64,000 bases of DNA from Atkinsonella hypoxylon (GCA_000729835.1 JFHB01000162.1:1-64000), one strand, 5' to 3'. Positions 1 through 12,301 are shown, counted from the first letter of the stretch. The notes: generated from the letters alone by a model not told the origin. Made by a program: numbers and translations.

Positions 1-3000
1 ATTTTATTTTAACTAAAGAGGCTACTTAGCCTTTACTCTTTTTCTTTTATTTTTTATTTTTTAACTTAATTTACACTTAATCTTTTAGTAAATTTCTAGT
101 AGTTTTAATGTTTAAAGGAAAAAATAAGGAATATTAACTACTATAAAGAGAGAAAGATTTTTATAAAGAACCTTTTAAAGCCTTAAAAGAATAAATAGTT
201 AATCTACTTAATCTTTACCCTAGAATATTATAAAAGAAGTATTATAGTAAATTTAACTATAGTTACTATAACCTTTTGTAAATTACTACTTATAGCTTAC
301 AGTAGTAAAGCTACTTTAGATATAATTACTGTATAAGCTACTATAAATATTCTTAAGAGAGGTATAGCTATAGAATAAAAAGTAAATATATTCCTTAAAT
401 AAGGTAACTATTTAAAGATATATATTAGTGCAATAGAAGTAAAATATACTATTTTCCTTACTAAAGAATAAGATTAAAAGAGCTTTATAGTGCTCTTAAT
501 AGTTAGTAAGTATATAATAGAAATATCTATAAAAATAAGCTATTTTAGTTAAAATAAAGATAAAGTTCTTAACGTTTAATTCTAGTGTAACCTTATATAA
601 AAGAGAGCTTTCTCTTATAGTACTATTAATAAACTAAGCCTTAAGATTCTAATTATAAAAGAATTTAATAGCTCTTAGAGGTATATTAAGTATAGAATTT
701 TATTAAAAAGCAACTTTAGTGTATATTAAGTATTTACTAGCGCTAATATTATTGCCTTTATAGACTTAAAGCTTAAAGGTAAATTTATACTAAAGAGGTA
801 AGGTTTATTAATATAAAAAGAGAATAAAAGTCTAATTAAAAGCTTTTTTATAAAAGACTTACTATATTAATAAGTATTATTAAAGAAAAGATATTTATTT
901 AAATATTCTAAAAGAGAGTAACTTAATAAAAGAGAGCAGTAAAAGGGATTCTTTTGCTAATAATATTCTATATATTTATAAGATCTTTATGGTTTTAAGG
1001 AAGCTTTTTAGCTATAATTAAATAATTAAAGGTACTAATAAAAACAATAAGAAAGAGGCTATATAGAAAGGTAGTTATAAGAAAAAAGAAGAAAAATAAA
1101 TATAATTAGTTAAAGAGAATATTATAAATTACTTAATAAGTTTATAGCTATTAGAGTTTTAGTATATATTTACTATTAGCCTTTACTAAATTATAATAAT
1201 TATAAATAGCTATTAACTAAGGATTTATTAAGATAATACTAGCTATAATATAGCCTATATTTCTACTTTCTCTCTCTCTTTATTCCTTTATTCTTATAAT
1301 ATTTTTATTATAAGTATTTACTTAAGCTCTTTTTTACCTTTAATTTTTTAAAAGCTATTTAATCTTTACTATTAAGATAGAAAATAAATACTAAGGACCT
1401 ATTTTTAAGACTAACTTTAGAGTTATATATAAGAGATAAATATATTACTTTAGAACATTAAGGAACCTACTAATATACTATATTATAGTGTAAGTCTATA
1501 AGCTAGTTAGTAATTTCTTTTATATAAAAGAGTAAGATTAAGTAGATTTACCTCTTAAAAAGCTCTATAAGCGCTAGCTGCCTCTCTTCTAGTAACATTT
1601 TAAGTAGCCTCCTTTTAGCTTACTACTTTATTAGGATTATAATTTAGATAACTTTAGGCTTATAGAATTAATATAGCCTAACTAGAGTTCTATAATCTAG
1701 TTTAATTATCTTAATAATATTTATAGCTTTCTAATAAAGTTCTTTAAGTAAGAGATTTATTGTAAATAGTTAAATTAATTTTAGCTTACTACTATAGCAA
1801 AAATTATTACTTATAGGATTAAATATATAGTAGTTATCTTTAAGGAGTCTTTTATAATTAATATAGAAGAGATAAACTAAAGTAAGATTATAAGACTTAT
1901 AAATTAAAAGGTATATAGAATTAAAGATAGATTTTAACTTATTTTCTACTGTTATAATATAAGCTATAACTCTTCTGCTTTATACAACAAAATAAGTAGG
2001 TAAAGGCTTATTATTAGCTTTCTTTTCTTTAATAACTACTAGATTTATTTTATCTTTAATTGCTTAAAGGAATACTATTATTACTTTAATACTAAGCTTA
2101 AGAGCAGAATTAAAAGGTTTAAAGCTATAGTCTATAGTTAAGTATAGACTTTATAGCTTCTTTAGTATTTATACTTATTCTAGGCAATTTTAGTGCCTTA
2201 TTATAAGCAAAAGAGTAACTAGAAATATAGATATACCTATTTATTCTTCTTAATATAGACGCTTTATTATTTAGTTAAGTATTTTCTAATTAATCTTATT
2301 AGCAACAGCTTATACAATATACCTTACACTTAATATAGTAACTATAGAATTACTTAAATATTAAAGAACGAATTTAAACTATACCTTTACAACTAAGTTA
2401 TAACTAATAACTCTATTAATTAGTCTTATAACTACTATAAAGGTACTAATAGAGTTATAATAGTTCTATATATAATAGCAGTAAATAAGCTTAGTTTTAT
2501 AAATAAGTATATAGTTATTAAAAAAGCTAAAACTATAGGCTTTAACCTTAGCTATCTCTAGGAAAATACTATAAAGTATTTTATCTTAAAATATTACTTA
2601 TAAATAACTAGTAGTAGAATTTCTATTCTAAAGAAGCTTAATATCTAGAAATTTACCTTAAGTAATTATAATTAAGTAATTAAATAGTTAATAGAGGTTA
2701 ATAGATAAATGCTTATATAACTTTAGAAGAATTAATTTATTACTACTGTTTAGTTTAATAGTAATTCTATTATCTATAATAGAACTATTAAAGCAGTAAT
2801 AGCAGTAAGGGAACAGTATTTATATTCTTTAATATAAATAAGTAAGCCTAACTAAGCTTTTATATATTATAAGCTACTCCCTTTTGCACAAAAGAAGTCT
2901 TTAATTATAACGTTTAAGGTGCTACTATAGCTTATAACTAATTTATAAAGCTCTTTATTGTTACTACTACTAAATAATTTAGAGGTTTTTACTAGAATTT

Positions 3001-3611
3001 CTAGTATACTATAAGATCTTATATAAGAAGATTAAATAGAATCTTATAGTAAAGACTAGCTTCTATAATAATTAAGGGACTTAAAGTATTAGCTACTATT
3101 TTTACGTTTTATAGAACTATTAGTGTAAAAGTAGAAGTTTAAGTAAAGGAATAAAGAGGTTATAAGAGCAGTAAAATAAACGCTTAAAGCTAAAGAATAC
3201 TATACTATAAAGGATTAAATAGAAGCATTAGCTTAAAGATATATTGCTAAACAGCCTATAATAGCCTATAATTTTATTACTAATATAAACCTTAATGTTA
3301 TACTGCTAGCTCTTTTATATTTTAGTGCTTAGTAAGAGATAATTAAGGTAAATAAAAGATACTAATTAATTATATCTAGAATAACTAAATAAAGTATAAA
3401 TCGCTAAAAAAGAGTTACTTATTGTAAAGGAAAACGCCTAGCTGTAAGAACACTATTGCTAGTAAAAGAAACACTACTATATACGCTAAAGACACTAAAG
3501 CTATTATAAGAGATAAAGGGATTAGAACTTTAGAATTAAGGGAATTAGCTAAAAGGTTAAGTTACTTATAAGTCTTACTTTATAAGCTTATTTATAACTA
3601 AGGAGGTATTA
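1..3611 (+). mobile_element. Gypsy-1 copy 1', 3' internal module (partial)
   Basis: This stretch is collinear with 23230-26843 of the larger Gypsy-1 copy and runs directly into a Gypsy-1 LTR at 3612. It is extremely AT-rich, with TA replacing CA and TG, and no frame stays open for any distance on either strand. It corresponds to the region between the integrase end and the 3' LTR of Gypsy-1. The element continues left of the window, so gag and pol of this copy are not visible. I could not assign a protein family to any frame. It could be an eroded extra gene or a long non-coding 3' region. Confidence 0.75.
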
Positions 3612-4098
3612 TATTGTAGTAGAGTTACTCCCTTATATTCTTATATTAGCTTTATAAGGGATACTATTTATAGATTTTCCTTATAAGAGTGTATATTGCC
3701 TAAATATATAGATAGTTTTAAGGAAGGAAGTAAGAAAGTATATATAGCTTTTACTAGCTCTTTTTAGCCTTTATCTCTTTTAATTAATTAATATATTTTA
3801 GTCTACTTTAATTTATAATACTTAACACTTAAGAAATCTTACTTTACTACTAGTAATACTTTCTATAATACTTTAATATATTTAGCTCTTTTTATGTGTA
3901 TATATCTTTTAAGCTACAACTAATATTTTATTTCTGCCTTTTTAAACTATTTAATCTTCTTACCTGCTATTGTTTAATAGTATATATAAATAAATATCTT
4001 GCTCTTTACTAATTCTCTTCGATCTTAACGTACGCTGCATTGTTACTTGTCTTGGTGTAGGCTGCATGGTTATTTAGGGATTTGGTTTTAAGGCGACA
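3612..4098 (+). repeat. Gypsy-1 3' LTR (copy 1')
   Basis: About 487 bp, matching LTRs at 15591-16073 and 28855-29337. The family consensus starts TGTCGCGGCGGGG and ends GACGACA, so the termini are inverted TGTCG/CGACA. In this copy the start has decayed to tattgtagtagag by transitions only. A purine-rich stretch (aaggaggta) lies just upstream, as expected for a polypurine tract. It abuts the ATG of a Copia-A gag with no leader between, so this Gypsy-1 copy probably sits in the leader of Copia-A copy X. Confidence 0.8.
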
Positions 4099-5146
4099 AA
4101 ATGGCACTAAAAGGAACAGGCAAGGGAAAGAGCACAAGCCCTAAAAGGGGTAGTGGTTCTAGTACACCAGCTAATCTAGCTGCTGCTACTAGCTTTCCTA
4201 GTCCAGCAAGGTCCCTCCCTTAACTAGTAGATTTATCTTCTAATAAAGAAGATTATACAGCTAAGAAGGCTCTAAAGGAAGCTAGATTAGCTTTTAAAAG
4301 AGTAGTGCAAGTCTATAATGTTTAAGCTAATCTAAAAGCTTAAATAGATAAGCAATAAGAGACCCTAAATAGATTTATTAGGTATAGTGAAGCAAAATAA
4401 AGCTAAAATAAAGATAATATAGCTAATTTACTAAGTAAATTAGATACTATAATTACATCTATAGGTAATCTCTCTATAGGGTCTCCCTCTAAGGTAGTAG
4501 ATTCTATTACTTCTAAAAGAGCTTCTAAAGTCTCTTTTAAAGCCCCTAAACCTTCTAGTTCTAATAGTGCTACTTTTCTGCCTACTTTTAATAAAGGCAC
4601 TATAAAAGAGTTAAATAAGAAGGTCTACTTAATTCTAGAGGCTGCTAAGCTAAAAGGTCCTAAAAATTTTAAACAGTAGAAGCAAGCTTTAACTATTTAA
4701 TTTAAAGCACTAGGATTCTCTTAATTTATTAATAATTCTAGTATAGCTAGTACTTTAGTAGATTTAGAATAAGCTATTATCCTTATAATTATAAGAGATA
4801 GTTACTAATCTAGACCTTAAGCTGCTATAAGCTAGCATAAGTCCTCTATAGATGCCTATAACGTTCTAGTTAGGCAGTATTTGCAGAGTGCTAAAATATA
4901 ACGTAGTACACTATATACTAGTTATTATAACTTATCGTTTTCGAACTATAAGGGATCTTTAGAGGCCTTTAATGCTGAATTTAATAATTTACTAGCTAGA
5001 TTACAGCTCTATAGTGTAGCTATTAATCCTATCGATTAGGTAAATTATTATATTAATGCTTTAAAGAAGACCTTCCCTAGCTAGGATGAAAGGCAGCGAT
5101 ATTCTATTAGAGCTGCTAGAGCCTAAGGTCTTTCTGTAAAAATGCT
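4099..5146 (+). pseudogene. Copia-A copy X, gag fragment (RIP-degraded)
   Basis: The ATG at 4101 is intact and opens MALKGTGKGKSTSP, the N-terminus of the Copia-A polyprotein. The frame continues with TAA/TAG only at expected Gln/Trp codons. It covers about 350 residues of a copia-type Gag (UBN2-like), including a Ser/Ala/Pro-rich head, a Lys-rich segment and the region around LVRQYLQSAK. It stops where the 5' LTR of copy A2 begins (after atgct at 5142-5146). The equivalent gag in A2 continues past this point, so this is an interrupted copy. Its LTR and leader are not seen upstream. The pol piece at 13008-14703 may be its other end. Confidence 0.8.
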
Positions 5147-5850
5147 TGTTAAAAATAAGCTACCCTGTATAGCCTATTTTTATGCTTGCTAGTTGCCTGT
5201 TAGTTGCTCTATCACGTGACCCTAACTAGGTCTTGTTACGTTGATTTTTGGTAGAGATATCGCTGTTACTAGATGCAAAACATCTAGAATTAACTAAGGC
5301 AAAGTTGCCTAACCTATAGTCAGCTTTAACTGCGATTTTCTCTACAACTAGCAATAGTAGAAATTCAAGAAGTATACTATTTAAAAGCTAAGAATTAGGG
5401 CTATTTAATAGTATAATTGTTGGATAGAGTTGCCTATAAGGGTTGCTTATTATTAGTAGAATTTATTAAATTGTGCATATAGGCGTCTTATTTATATAGC
5501 TGTAAGTCGATTTTTTTGTTTTTATATAGTAAATCTTTTTACAGAAATTATAAAGTAGCCTATAAGCCCCTTCTAGCGACTATAGCCTGCTAATATAGTT
5601 AGTAGGTCTATAAGGGACTAGAAAGATTTAAGATTCTACTCTTACTAAGTTTGTTACAGCGCTCTTAATATAAAGATACTACTATTACAGTTATCTATTG
5701 CCTCTACGTAATCTATACTATACACTACAGCTTAATTTAGGCCGCTGCTGCTTCCACTACGTAATAATTGCTAGAAGCAATTACAGGTGCTAAATATAAG
5801 AGACCACTACCCTCTTCTATCTAGTCCTGTAATCCCTATTATTTTTAATA
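5147..5850 (+). repeat. Copia-A2 5' LTR
   Basis: 704 bp, starting TGTTAAAAATAAGC and ending in AATA, a decayed AACA. Related copies lie at 12302-13007 and 14704-15401 (plus) and at 48246, 49773, 56887 and 57822 (minus). It contains two clear inverted repeats: ctagatg-caaaa-catctag near 5271-5290, and aattgct/agcaatt in the 3' third. The upstream neighbour is coding gag rather than a polypurine tract, which marks this as a 5' LTR. Confidence 0.88.
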
Positions 5851-5866
5851 GGTTATAAGCCTAGAA
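5851..5866 (+). promoter_or_regulatory. Primer-binding site, Copia-A2
   Basis: GGTTATAAGCC lies directly after the 5' LTR. Reversing one TG-to-TA change gives GGTTATGAGCC, complementary to the initiator tRNA-Met anticodon arm (GGCUCAUAACC). Drosophila copia and yeast Ty5 prime from this internal tRNA position. The minus-strand copy has the same motif with the longer form GGTTATAAGCCCGG. Confidence 0.55.
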
Positions 5867-6803
5867 GACCTATCTGCAAGCTGTTAGCCCGCTAAAATCT
5901 ACTATTGTGTACTATATTACCCACTAGAAGCTATATTGAGACCTGCGCTAGCAGCTATTGCTGCCAAAAATTAGTAGCTTGCTGGAAGCTATTAACACCT
6001 GCTGCACATACATCGCCAGCCACTATACTAGTGTTTTTATTCTGCCCACCCTGTGCCTCCTGCACTCTATACACCCTATGCATACACACTCTTAAAGCTA
6101 TTCTCAATAGCTAGGTTCTATTGTTGCGCAACATTATTATATATACATTTGCATATATTACATTTGCACTGCAAATCGTTTTATTAGGCACTGCTTAATT
6201 AATTATTTCTATTAAGAAATAAGCTTAGCGCTGCACTACATCGCTTGTTGTTGTTGTTATATTGTGCACCCTATACACCCTTATTAGTAGCTATACTACA
6301 ATTTGTAGTGCACGCCTAATAGCTCTTGTTGCAGATATTCCTGTGTTTTCGGTTGCAGAATTAATTTATGTAGTAATCCCACTAGTTAGGATTTTGAAGT
6401 AGGAATTAGCTAGATATCCCTAAATTAGCTGTGCCTAGGTCTCTACTAATTTATTAGAACCTAATTAGAGAAGAATCTCCTGAATTTTTTAGCTGAAAAT
6501 AGCTAAGACCTATGTTTTATGCCCCTTGCGACCGCTTGTTAATCTAGTCTGCTATATAAATTGTATGTGTATATAGATCGCAATATAACGCAGCCTTTAG
6601 AGCCTGTTATACTTATTACAAAAGAAATTAGAGAAAAATCTCAGTATAATTTCTAAAGATATAGGGTACTTCTAGGCCTATAATAGAGCAATCTATTAAT
6701 ATCTAGTAGAGGTTATTACTGTTATTTACTACTATTTCCACTGTAATTTAGCTATAATTAGCTATAAAAGAGCGTTAAATTAGCTACTTTTTAAACCCTT
6801 AAA
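5867..6803 (+). other. Copia-A2 untranslated leader
   Basis: About 940 bp between primer-binding site and gag, with visibly higher GC than the surroundings and many retained CA/TG dinucleotides (for example around 5990-6080). The same leader is present inverted at 55945-56869. A 69-codon open frame at 5905-6114 is not conserved as a start-to-stop unit in the other copy, so I treat it as chance. No splice or promoter motif could be assigned. Confidence 0.7.
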
Positions 6804-9800
6804 ATAGCACTAAAAGGAACAGGTAAGGGAAAGAGCACAAGCCCTAAATAAGGTAGTAGTTCTAGTATACTAGCTAATCTAGCTGCTGCTACTAGCTTTT
6901 CTAGTCTAGCTAGATCCCCCCCTTAGCTAGTAGATTCCTCTTCTAATAAAGAAGATTATACAGCTAAGAAGGCTCTAAAAGAAGCTAGATTAGCTTCTAA
7001 AAGAGTAGTGTAAGTCTATAATGTTTAAGCTAATCTAAAAGCTTAAATAGATAAGCAACAAGAGACCCTAAATAGATTTATTAGGTATAGTAAAGCAAAA
7101 TAAAGCTAAAATAAAGGTAATATAGCTAATTTACTAAGTAAATTAGATACTATAATTATATCTATAGGTAATCTCTCTATAGAGTCTCCCTCTAAGGTAG
7201 TAGATCCTATTACTTCTAAAAGAGCTTCTAAAGTCTCTTTTAAAGCCCCTAAACCTTTTAGTTCCTCTAATAGTGCTACTTTTCTGCCTACTTTTAATAA
7301 AAGCACTATAAAAGAGTTAAATAAGAAGGTCCACTCTATTCTAGAGGCTGCTAAACTAAAAGGCCCTAAAAATTTTAAACAGTAGAAGCAAGCTTTAACT
7401 ATTTAATTTAGGGCACTAGAATTCCCTTAATTTATTAATAATCCTAGTATAGCTAGTACTTTAGTAGATTTAGAATAAGCTATTATTCTTATAATTATAA
7501 GAGATAGTTGCCAATCTAGACCTTAAGCTGCTATAAGCTGGCATAAGTCCCCTATAGATGCCTATAACGTTCTAGTTAGGCAGTATTTACAGAGTGCTAA
7601 AATACAACGTAGTACGCTATATGCTAGTTATTACAACTTATTGTTTTTAAACTATAAGGGATCTTTAGAGGCCTTTAATGCTAAATTTAATAATTTACTA
7701 GCTAGATTATAGCTCTATAGTGTAGCTATTAATCCTATTAACTAGGTAAATTATTATATTAATGCTTTAAAGAAGACCTTCTCTAGCTAGGCTAAAAGGC
7801 AGCAATATTCTATTAGAGCTGCTAGAGCACAAGGTCTATCTGTAAAAATACTGAATTTACAGTTCCTTATAGCTAACTTATTAGAAGAACAAAGAGATAA
7901 AAGCTCCTCTATATCTAAGGCTCTTAGTTATAAAGCTTCTAATTCTAATAGTTCTAATAATAATAAAGCTAACTAAGGAAAGAATCCTCCTAATTAGAAG
8001 AAGAATTCCGATTCTAATTCTAATAATTCTAATGCCTCTAAAGATATAGATAAAGCCTCTAAGAATAAGAAGAAGTAGAAGGGCTAAAGAAGAAGTAACA
8101 AAAATTCTAGGAATAAGAATAGAGAAGCTGCTTTTGCTATAGGTTGTTATAACCTATCTACTAGCAACCAGAATATTATAGATTCTAATAGTAAATCTAG
8201 CAGTTCTAGTAGTAATAATTCTTACGATTTAGATACAGAATCTACTACTAGTAATACTAGTACTACTAGTAATAATACCCCTTCTTTTAACTATTCCAAT
8301 AGAATAATTAAAAACTCCTTACTATACAATATAGGTTCTACCTATTATATAGTTAACAATAAGGCATTTTTTAGGACTTTTAAGCCTATAAAAAAGGGTA
8401 AAACCGCGCCTATTGCTACTAGAGGAGGTCCTATTTATCCTAAAGGACAGGGAACTACTGTATTCTAGGTACTAGTTAGTATAAATCCAGCTAAATACAG
8501 GCCTTTAGCTCTAAAGGATGCTCTGTATTGCCTAGGTTTAAATACTAACCTAATTAGTAGTCTAAAGCACTATTTAACAGGGGGCACTCTCCTTAGAAAT
8601 TAGCTATTTCTAGCTAATAGAAGCTGCTGTAGGCTTCTAAATCCTAAAAAGCATGGTTTCTTCTTACAGCTTAAGGGGCAAGAGACCCCTAGAGTGTGTA
8701 AAAACCACGCTAATCTCTCTTATATAGGATTTCTAGCTAGCAATAGTTATAATGGCGGTTATAATGCTAGTTATCCTATAGAGGTTTAAATCCCTTAATA
8801 GTCTGGTTTTAATCTAGAGGAATATAGCTGAATCGAGGAATTATCTAACTTTAAAGAAGAAGAAGTAGATAATACCAATAACAATGCTATAGAGCCATTA
8901 GCCTTAGTTCCTAAACGGGCTCCTAATTAGATTTCTTCTAATAATAGGGATTTAGAAGGTCTAAATCCTAAGTTGCTGGATATTAGAGGAAATAGCCGTC
9001 TAGATCCCTTAAACGAGGCCTATGGTTCTTAAGAGATCTAGCAAGATAGGGAGCAACAGGAAGCTAGCTCTAATAATAATTCTAGTAGTATAAATCCTAC
9101 TGCTTCTTCTTCCTATAAGAAGCTACTAGAATTAGCTGCTACTTAGCACATTAGATTAAGGCATATAGGACTCCCTTTACTAAAGAAGACTGCTTCTATT
9201 ACTAAAGGTATTCCTAATTTTACAAAAATCAAGGAAAAGGATTTTAACTGCCTAGCTTGCAACTAAGCTAAAGCTGTTAGAAGACCTAGTAAGCATACTA
9301 TTCCTAATCCCCCTAGATGTTTAGATATTATAGAGGGAGATACCGTTAAAATAGAGCCTATACTGCACAATAAGAGGCCTTTAGTTCTTTTTTTAATTAA
9401 TAGAAAATTACGGTATAAGTGGTCTTTTAATCTAGCTAATAAAGAGGGTTCTACTCTCTATAGCTGTATTAAAGGCTTCTTTAAGGAATTAAAAAACCAG
9501 TATAACTGCTACCCTAAACACCTTTATTTTAATAGTGGTATAGAAATTAATACTAAGTTGTAAGCTTAGCTATCTTCTAAGGGTATTTGCTTTAGCACCT
9601 CTTGCCTCTATATTTATAAACAGAATAGGCTAATAGAGAGAGCTATAAGGGTACTTCTAGACCGTTTGCATGCTACCCTACAGTGGTTATAATTACCTCT
9701 ATATCTATAGTCTTATATCCTTCCTGCTATAGTGGATTTAGTTAATACTACTGCGAATAGTACTAAACCACTAAGTCCTAAACAGCTATATCTAGCTAAT

Positions 9801-12100
9801 TTAGAGCCTTTTAAGACCTATAAGCCTAATTTTACTAAAATAAGGGCTATAGGCTTATATTGTGAAGTTCTAATTCTTTTAGAACAACAATCTAGGTTGC
9901 AGAAGCTAGCTAAAAGAACTATTCCTAGTAGACTTTTAGCTACGCTAGGTTCTAATATATATCTAATATATATTCCCTCTAAACGAGCTGTTATAAAGAC
10001 TAGCTTCGTTAAAATTATAGAAGGAATAGGTTCTATTTCATAGAGTATCCCTAAGGTTCCTATTAGTTCTATAGTGGATAATCCTTTAGAGGGAGAAATT
10101 AATAACTAGCAGTTAGAAGATAATTATACTCCTAAGTATCCTTATCCTAGTTATCTAGATGTACTAAATTATCCACTAGAACCTGTAGAAAATTAAGCTC
10201 TTCTACTAAGCAACTCTATAGAAGCTATAGAGGCCCCTAAAGCCCCTATACCTATAGAAACACCTATAGAAGCTACTATAGAAGCTAAAGCTAATGCTAA
10301 TGCTATAGATTTAGATAGAGATATATTTTCCTTAATTAAGGATCTATACTTTAAGGCAAGGACTAAAGCAGCTATTACTTCTAATAGTAAGAATAAACTT
10401 CCTAATATATAGAAGCAAGCCCTAAAAAGCTCTGCTAAGCAGCATTAGATAGAAGCTACCTATAGCGAATTTAAGCAGCTATTAGCTGCTAGAACCTTTA
10501 AATTTATAGGGAAAGACTAAGTACTTAAGGGCTAAAGAGTTCTAAAGAATAGGCTTATTTATAGGCTAAAAAAGAATAAAGAAAATAATCCTATAAAATA
10601 TAAGGCCTGCCTTGTTGCTAAGGGATTTATGCAAATAGAAGGTTAAGATTACCTAAAGACCTTTACTGCAACTAGTATTCCTCCTAGCTAGCGTATATTA
10701 TTAGCTCTTGCAGCTTTTAATAACTAGGAAGTTAAGTAAATCGATTTTATAGGAGCGTTTTTAAATAGCAAGCTAAAAGAAGCTATTTATATAGAAATCC
10801 TAGATAGATTCGTTAAATTTGCAGAAGCAACGCTATTAGTAGCTAAGCTACTAAAAAGCTGTAATTACAAGCCCTCTAAAGAGCAAGTAATTAAGCTAGA
10901 AAAATCCCTCTATAGTTTAAAGCAAAGTCCTAGAGAATAGCAGTAAATTCTAACAGAATTACTTTAAAAGCATAGATTTAAACCTCTTATATTAGACCTA
11001 GCAGTCTTTTATAACCCAGCTACATCTACATATATTGCTACTTATATAGATAACTGTCTTCTAATTAGTCTAAATCTAAGCTATATTAACAAGCTAAAGA
11101 AGCTATTATATAAAGCTTATCCAATAGAAGATAGAGGACCAGCAGAATTCTTTCTAGGTATATAAATTACCTATAATAGGTCTAAAAGGTCTATTAAAAT
11201 CCACTAATCTTAATACATCCTTAAAGCCCTAGAAAGATTCAAAATGCTAGATGCTAAGCCAGCTTCTATCCCTATATAGCTGGGAATTCTAAAGTAACTA
11301 GTTACAAAACTTCTCTCTAAATCCGACTATAAGCTTTATTAGAGCATAATAGGTACTATAATGTATCTTATGTTGCTAACTAGGGCTAATATTGCTTTTT
11401 CCGTTCAGTAGCTATCAACCTTCTTAGCTAAGCCCTATATAGAGCACCTAAATGCCTCTAAGCACCTCCTAAGGTACTTAAGTAGTACTAGAAGCTTTGC
11501 TATTATTTATAAGCGTTCTAGTCTACACCCTATAGGGTCTTCTTCTAAAGCTTCTAGCTCTAAAGAAGTACTTAAGACCCTCCTTAGTTATTGCAATAGC
11601 GATTTTGCTGGTGATAAAGTCTCTTCTAAATTAACCTATGCTTATCTATATAAGCTAGCTAGTGGACCTATTAGCTGGAAATCGAAAAAAGCTAGTACTA
11701 TTACTCTTTCCACTTTAGAAGCAGAATCTAATGCATTATCTAAAGCTATTAGGGAATTAGAGTAGCTCTACAGCCTTTTTAAGGAGATAAAGCTGCCTTT
11801 AACCCCTCCTATTCCTATTAGGTGTAATAATCAAGGCGCTATAGTTACTGCTTACAACCTAACGTTATATAGTAGAACTAAGCACACCCTTTTAAAGTTT
11901 AACTACATTAGGGAAAAGATTCGTAAAGGTATAGCTAAGGTTAGTTATATTGATATAAATTAAATGCTAGCAGATAGCCTAACTAAGCCTCTTGCTATTT
12001 AAAAGCATTAACAATTCATTAAGTTAATAGAGCTTTCTAGCTAGCTTATAAAAGCAACAAAAACACTCGAAAAATCGAAAAGCAAAAAAAAAAAAAAAAT
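6804..12100 (+). pseudogene. Copia-A2 Gag-Pol polyprotein (RIP-inactivated)
   Basis: A single frame of about 1,765 codons runs from 6804 (ATG decayed to ATA) through every domain without a frameshift. All breaks are TAA/TAG at expected CAA, CAG or TGG. Order: Gag 6804 to about 8100; Ser/Asn-rich linker; protease with the DTGST position read as N-I-G-S-T at 8328-8342; GAG-pre-integrase HIRLRH...CLAC about 9147-9260; integrase about 9320-9700, where FDSG reads FNSG (Asn at 9531); an open piece 9732-10043; acidic EAP-rich linker; RT about 10590-11200 with YIDN (Asp 11049, Asn 11052); RNase H about 11587-11990 (SDFAGD, TLEAE, LADSLTKPL). The protease, integrase and RT sites are all damaged, so the protein is dead even ignoring stops. 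A polyA run at about 12085-12100 marks the frame's end. Confidence 0.88.
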
Positions 12101-12293
12101 AGTTAAAAATCGAAAACAACAAAAACAATCAACAACAACTAGTTATATTTAACTATAACTACCCTGGAATTGCTGGAATTGGTTTTGTTATTTGGTCTTG
12201 TTATTAGTACTGTATTTTTGTTGGTTGATTCTAACTTAAATATCCTTTAAAGGAGCTAAGTTGCTTATAGAACTAGTTACTTCTTACATTTCT

Positions 12294-12301
12294 AGAGGGA
12301 G
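12294..12301 (+). promoter_or_regulatory. Polypurine tract, Copia-A2
   Basis: AGAGGGAG lies immediately 5' of the LTR start. The same purine run precedes the LTRs at 14704 (plus) and 48938, 50466 and 58515 (minus, seen as ctccctct). This is the expected plus-strand primer site and identifies the following LTR as a 3' LTR. Confidence 0.75.

Noticed and set aside
5905..6114. 69-codon Cys-rich open frame with an ATG
   Set aside because: It lies in the Copia-A leader, and the inverted leader copy at 55945-56869 does not preserve it as a start-to-stop frame. No homology can be argued.
7106..7306. Repeated 65-codon frames antisense to gag (4403-4600, 7106-7306, and the plus-strand frames at 55448-55708 and 63530-63730)
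   Set aside because: These are the antisense strand of the Copia-A gag. RIP leaves few stops on that strand there, so the open frame is a shadow.
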